DNA of 9,235 nucleotides. It comes from Betaproteobacteria bacterium (GTDB lineage Bacteria > Pseudomonadota > Gammaproteobacteria > Burkholderiales > SG8-39). Of this stretch, positions 6,001 to 9,235 are shown in pieces. Each line of letters begins with the position of its first letter. Position 1 is the first letter of the stretch. Under the pieces are notes generated by a model. It saw only the letters and a program-made list of their open reading frames with translations, made no database searches and was not told the DNA's origin. The position numbers and the translations under genes were made by a program. The stretch spans positions 1 through 9,235 of the forward strand of contig CANIIN010000075.1 of NCBI GenBank assembly GCA_947467405.1, read 5' to 3'.

Positions 6001-7163
6001 TGAGTGACGAGAGTTCGGCCGAAGACCGCAGCGAAGAACCCACAGCGAGGCGACTGCAGAAGGCACGTGAGGACGGGGAGTCAGCACGTTCAAACGAAGT
6101 TACTGCCGCAGCGGTCATGATCGCGGCCGCATCCTACCTGATGCTTTATGGCGGTAGCCTGGTAACAGACCTGAGAACCCTTTTTGCCGCCGGATTCATC
6201 TTCGATCAGGGAGTCATGACGGCCGGAAAAACACTTCCAGCGGTCATGGCCGAACACATTGGACGAGGTTATCTGGCCATCTTGCCACTGCTTCTAGTGA
6301 CCCTTTTTGCAGCGGTCGCCGCATCCGGCATCACTGGTGGCTACCTTTTTTCGATGAAGTCAGCCGCTCCAAAAATGGGGAAATTGAGCCCCCTTGCCGG
6401 ACTGAAGCGCATGATCGGCATGAGGACTGTAGTCGAGCTGTGCAAAACAATACTGAAATTTTCCATTGTTGCATCGGTTGTGACTTGGGTTGTGAACGAC
6501 AATATCGTGCCCCTCCTGCAACTTGGCAGCATGAATATTGAGCCGGCCGCTGCGGCCACCGGATCCATGATCGTCAAGGCGACCCTGATCATCACGCTAT
6601 CCTTTGTGCTGATCGGCATCATTGATTCACTTTACCAGCGGCATGAATTTACCAAGCGCATGCGGATGAGTAAGCAGGAAATCCGCGATGAAATGAAAGA
6701 TATCGAAGGCCGACCGGAAGTACGTGCGCAAATCAGGCGCAGACAGCGTGAAATGGCAACGTCGCAAATGATGGATCGAATCAAGGATGCCGATGTCGTG
6801 ATCACCAACCCTGAGCACTTCGCCGTGGCTCTGGCTTATGATCCAAGCAAGAACGGTGCTCCGATCTTGCTCGCGAAGGGAGTTGATTCAATTGCGTTCG
6901 GAATTATTCAGGCGGCAAAAAAGGCTGGGGTCCATACCTTCCAAGCCCCTCCCCTGGCGCGCGCGCTCTACTTCACGACGAAAATCAACCAGCCGATACA
7001 TGAAAAACTGTACTTCGCAGTGGCTCAGGTCATTGCTTACGTATTCGGCCTAAACAGTTTCCAGCCAGGCACTGGTGAACTGCGCAAGCCGGTTGTCGAT
7101 GTGCCAAGCTCGGTTCGTTTCGATCAGAACGGCAATCTGGAAAAGGAAGGACTTGGCAGATGA
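6000..7163 (+). CDS. flhB: FlhB, export-gate substrate-specificity switch (NPEH variant)
   Basis: FlhB wraps the FliPQR gate and, through its autocleaving cytoplasmic domain, sets substrate specificity together with FliK. The 387-residue length is ordinary. The N-terminus is the typical EDRSEEPTARRLQKAREDGE (8-27). Four membrane segments lie at about 35-51, 90-112, 145-165 and 188-210, followed by the MSKQEIRDEMKDIEGRP linker (223-239) and the cytoplasmic domain with PPLARALYF (317-325). The cleavage motif reads N270-P271-E272-H273, not the usual NPTH; the cleaved N-P bond and the His are kept. The flanking VVIT and FAVALAYDP are normal. A GGGAG at 5988-5992 is the ribosome site. The stop overlaps the next gene by four bases (ATGA). 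Confidence 0.97.
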   Translation: MSDESSAEDRSEEPTARRLQKAREDGESARSNEVTAAAVMIAAASYLMLYGGSLVTDLRTLFAAGFIFDQGVMTAGKTLPAVMAEHIGRGYLAILPLLLVTLFAAVAASGITGGYLFSMKSAAPKMGKLSPLAGLKRMIGMRTVVELCKTILKFSIVASVVTWVVNDNIVPLLQLGSMNIEPAAAATGSMIVKATLIITLSFVLIGIIDSLYQRHEFTKRMRMSKQEIRDEMKDIEGRPEVRAQIRRRQREMATSQMMDRIKDADVVITNPEHFAVALAYDPSKNGAPILLAKGVDSIAFGIIQAAKKAGVHTFQAPPLARALYFTTKINQPIHEKLYFAVAQVIAYVFGLNSFQPGTGELRKPVVDVPSSVRFDQNGNLEKEGLGR

Positions 7164-8863
7164 CTTCCATGCGAAAGGACATGAATAACGCCTTGGCCCA
7201 GAATCCACAAGATACGGGTTTATTTCTTCGAGAAGCCGACAGTGCCCTTTGTGACAGCTTCTGCGAACGGATCGTCAAGGATGGGCTGAACCTGGCTATT
7301 GTCGGAGCCAATGACGCCATTGTCGACCACTACTGCAGCATGCTGGTCAAACGGTTGCGGACATTGCCGGATGTCAGGCTGGAGGTCTACTCCACGACCG
7401 ACACGGAAGCACTTCTCGACAGCTTCAACACTATCTTGGCATCCTTGTCCACCGCGGAAGCAATAGGGGGACGCAATACGTCAGCGCCCTTGCGAATTCT
7501 CATTGCATCGGACGCCGATCATATAAACCCGGTGCAAGGTCGGTTGCTCGCACGACTGGTTAGCAACTTCCCGGGAGCGAATACACAACTTATCCTGTTG
7601 CAAACAGATTCTGCAGGCGACAAGCCGATGAGCATACTGGGCAACAGATTGCTTCACTGGCTGGTACCGATGCCCTCCCCTGATGAAGCAAGAAAAATGC
7701 TTGCGATCGCTCGTCACACAGGACGCGAACCTGATGCAACGAAACTGTTAAACAAGATCAATCCACTACTGCTTCAGGAACCTGCCAGGCAATCGACCTT
7801 GCCGGAGGCAACTGACATCGGGGAAATCAATTCTGATAGGCAGACCGCTGGGAAATTCGAGGTCGATGCAAGTGACGAAGCTGCGCCAGGAAAAAAGCGA
7901 TCGGCGTTTTCCCGCGCGCTGCTGTGGGGAATAATGGTCATCACCGCTGCTTTAGTGGTTTCAGGGTTGTTTCCTCGGCAGTATGGCGCCATACGGAGCG
8001 CCCTAATCGGACAGGACCCCGTAAAAACCGAGAATCAACCTCCCAAAGTAGAGCTCAGCCAGCTTTCACCACCCAGCGAACTGCAGGTCAAGGAAAAGAT
8101 ACAGACGAGTGCTCCCTCGTCTCCGGCATCTGTTCCAGCGTTGGACCCCAATACGACAACGGCGGCACCGGAAACGAGCAGCGACCTGTCGGGAGCCAAT
8201 CAAGTTTCCGGCAAGCAGCAGTACAAATTCCCTGCACCTCTCCTGCCTCCGTATACAAAGTCCGCAACTGCAATCGAAAAACCGCCTGCTCCTCCTCTCA
8301 ATACGCCACAACCGGTTGCGACTGCACCCATTGCACCTTCAGTGACGCCTGGCACACCATCTGGAAAGATTCGTTTTGCCCCTGAAGGAGAGGCGCCGGT
8401 ACAGCCTGGGAAAACCACTGTGTCTGCATTGGGCAAAGCGTCTCCCGAAAGGCCTGCAACTATCCGAATCGACGCATCGCCAATGCAATCGCTTCAAGCG
8501 CGTTCAGAACCTTCCGCTGCCATCCCTCGTCAGCTTCAAAATCAACCGCAAGGCGACAAAGGCTCAAGCGAGGCAGTCAGCAGAGTCCGTGCCGCGCCAA
8601 GGAAACAGTTTTTTGTCCAGCATATTGCGCTGAATTCCTACTCTGAAGCACAGGACTGGCGAATCGCCACGCCCGTCCTGTCCGGGTCCTTGATTGTTCC
8701 AGTCGTTTCGCGCCCGGCTGGCACGATCAAGTTTGCCGTTGTATCAGGCCCCTTTTCAACCTCGCAGGATGCCTTGGCTTTTTCTCGTGGCCAGGGCGTT
8801 CCGACCGAGCACTGGCTACGCAGCGCAGGATCGCTGACTGATGCTCTTGCTCCGACAAACTGA
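7160..8863 (+). CDS. SPOR-domain membrane protein with degenerate AAA/ExeA-like N-terminus (DamX-like architecture)
   Basis: 567 residues; exact gene not recognised. Residues about 20-200 are cytoplasmic and resemble the ExeA/MshM type of AAA domain: a hydrophobic strand LNLAIVGA (43-50) where a P-loop should follow, a Walker-B-like strand LRILIASDADHI (111-122), a strand QLILLQ (143-148) and a Pro-led helix PSPDEARKMLAIARHTGRE (172-190). The P-loop glycines and GKT/S are absent (GANDAIVDHYC), so ATP use is unlikely. One membrane span lies at about 252-271. A Pro/Ala/Ser-rich periplasmic linker (about 285-480) leads to a SPOR-type domain (483-563) with FFVQHIAL, EAQDWRI, LIVPVVS, KFAVVSGPFSTSQDAL and HWLRSAGSL. 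SPOR domains bind glycan strands lacking stem peptides, chiefly at division septa; E. coli DamX has the same topology. AGGAAGGA (7144-7151) supports the ATG at 7160, overlapping flhB by four bases, so co-translation with flhB is likely. Role in flagellar placement or cell-wall anchoring is inference. Confidence 0.75.
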   Translation: MTSMRKDMNNALAQNPQDTGLFLREADSALCDSFCERIVKDGLNLAIVGANDAIVDHYCSMLVKRLRTLPDVRLEVYSTTDTEALLDSFNTILASLSTAEAIGGRNTSAPLRILIASDADHINPVQGRLLARLVSNFPGANTQLILLQTDSAGDKPMSILGNRLLHWLVPMPSPDEARKMLAIARHTGREPDATKLLNKINPLLLQEPARQSTLPEATDIGEINSDRQTAGKFEVDASDEAAPGKKRSAFSRALLWGIMVITAALVVSGLFPRQYGAIRSALIGQDPVKTENQPPKVELSQLSPPSELQVKEKIQTSAPSSPASVPALDPNTTTAAPETSSDLSGANQVSGKQQYKFPAPLLPPYTKSATAIEKPPAPPLNTPQPVATAPIAPSVTPGTPSGKIRFAPEGEAPVQPGKTTVSALGKASPERPATIRIDASPMQSLQARSEPSAAIPRQLQNQPQGDKGSSEAVSRVRAAPRKQFFVQHIALNSYSEAQDWRIATPVLSGSLIVPVVSRPAGTIKFAVVSGPFSTSQDALAFSRGQGVPTEHWLRSAGSLTDALAPTN

Positions 8864-8878
8864 AGATCGGTGAATCCG

Positions 8879-9235
8879 ATGAATGAATCAAAGGACGGCA
8901 TTGAAAAACCCGACCATCATGAACCCACGCTCATAAAGAGCCGTGCGCCGCATGTGGTCAGCTTCAATGAGAAAACAGGGAAGGCCGCGAGGCCATCACA
9001 TATTGAAGCCTCACAGGAAACTGGCCAAGATGCCCACCATGCGAACCCGCCTGGTCATCTCAATGACGAAACGCGGCTCCATAAAGAGGAAATCCCTCGC
9101 GCCGAAGTCCAGACTGCGCCCCTGGCGTTATTTCCATCGGAGGGTGAGACCCAACCATCACCTCCGGTTCGCCCCGAACAGTTGAGTCGGGTAACTGCTG
9201 ATGCAAACACCATTGTTCCAGAACAAAGCGATCAG
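8879..9235 (+). CDS. Unknown hydrophilic His/Pro-rich protein (3' end outside window)
   Basis: An ATG at 8879 opens a frame of 119 codons with no stop before the window ends. A GGTGA (8869-8873) five bases upstream, complementary to the 16S rRNA tail, supports this start, and the gap to the previous gene is only 15 bases, so it likely shares its transcript. The visible protein starts MNESKDGIEKPDHHEP and is entirely hydrophilic, rich in Glu, Pro and His (paired His in DHHEP and AHHAN), with no membrane span or signal peptide so far. I do not recognise a family. Such a disordered lead could precede a folded domain or membrane anchor beyond the window, as in its upstream neighbour. In P. aeruginosa, as I recall, two uncharacterised genes also sit between flhB and flhA, so flhA may lie further right. 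Confidence 0.7.
   Translation, partial: MNESKDGIEKPDHHEPTLIKSRAPHVVSFNEKTGKAARPSHIEASQETGQDAHHANPPGHLNDETRLHKEEIPRAEVQTAPLALFPSEGETQPSPPVRPEQLSRVTADANTIVPEQSDQ

Noticed and set aside
7924..8385. 153-codon forward frame inside the SPOR gene
   Set aside because: It is a shadow of the low-complexity linker in another frame, Cys/Thr/Ser-rich with no recognisable domain.
8719..8736. Second sigma54-like site (TGGCACG ... TTTGC) in the SPOR gene
   Set aside because: The GG and GC elements are 13 bases apart instead of 10, and it lies inside conserved coding sequence.
8943..9185. 80-codon Arg/Lys-rich forward frame near the right end
   Set aside because: The overlapping frame from 8879 has a ribosome site, correct spacing after the previous gene and stays open to the edge; this one starts inside it without a ribosome site.

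Overview
The window is one stretch of a flagellar biosynthesis locus, with every gene on the + strand. In order it holds the end of fliK, an AT-rich regulatory gap, then fliL, fliM, fliN, fliO, fliP, fliQ, fliR and flhB, followed by a membrane-anchored SPOR-domain protein and the first part of an unrecognised gene that runs off the right edge. No RNA gene, mobile element, CRISPR array or clear terminator was seen.

The gene order fliK-fliLMNOPQR-flhB, a Proteobacteria-type FliM, and a sigma54 promoter with a FleQ/FlrC-like box ahead of fliL all suggest a gamma- (or beta-) proteobacterium with a polar-flagellum type of hierarchy, as in Pseudomonas or Vibrio. Genus cannot be told from the sequence.

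Region by region: 1-1467 encodes FliK, the hook-length ruler and export-specificity switch, open at its 5' side. 1468-1674 is the fliL leader. It holds a near-perfect -24/-12 promoter, a FleQ-like palindrome downstream of the expected start site, several short direct and inverted repeats, and a weak secondary TATAAT box. 1675-3772 encodes the stator-associated protein FliL and the C-ring switch proteins FliM and FliN. 3777-7163 encodes the membrane part of the export gate (FliO, FliP, FliQ, FliR, FlhB), with tight or overlapping junctions. 7160-9235 is accessory: a 567-residue protein with an AAA/ExeA-like but apparently nucleotide-dead N-terminus, one membrane span, a long Pro-rich linker and a SPOR domain, then a hydrophilic His-rich open frame of at least 119 codons.

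From fliL onward the genes look like one transcription unit. The most unusual points are the SPOR/pseudo-AAA protein coupled to flhB by a 4-base overlap, a seven-unit 18-bp (HG-hexapeptide) repeat inside fliL, an NPEH instead of NPTH autocleavage motif in FlhB, and the compact sigma54/FleQ-like control region.
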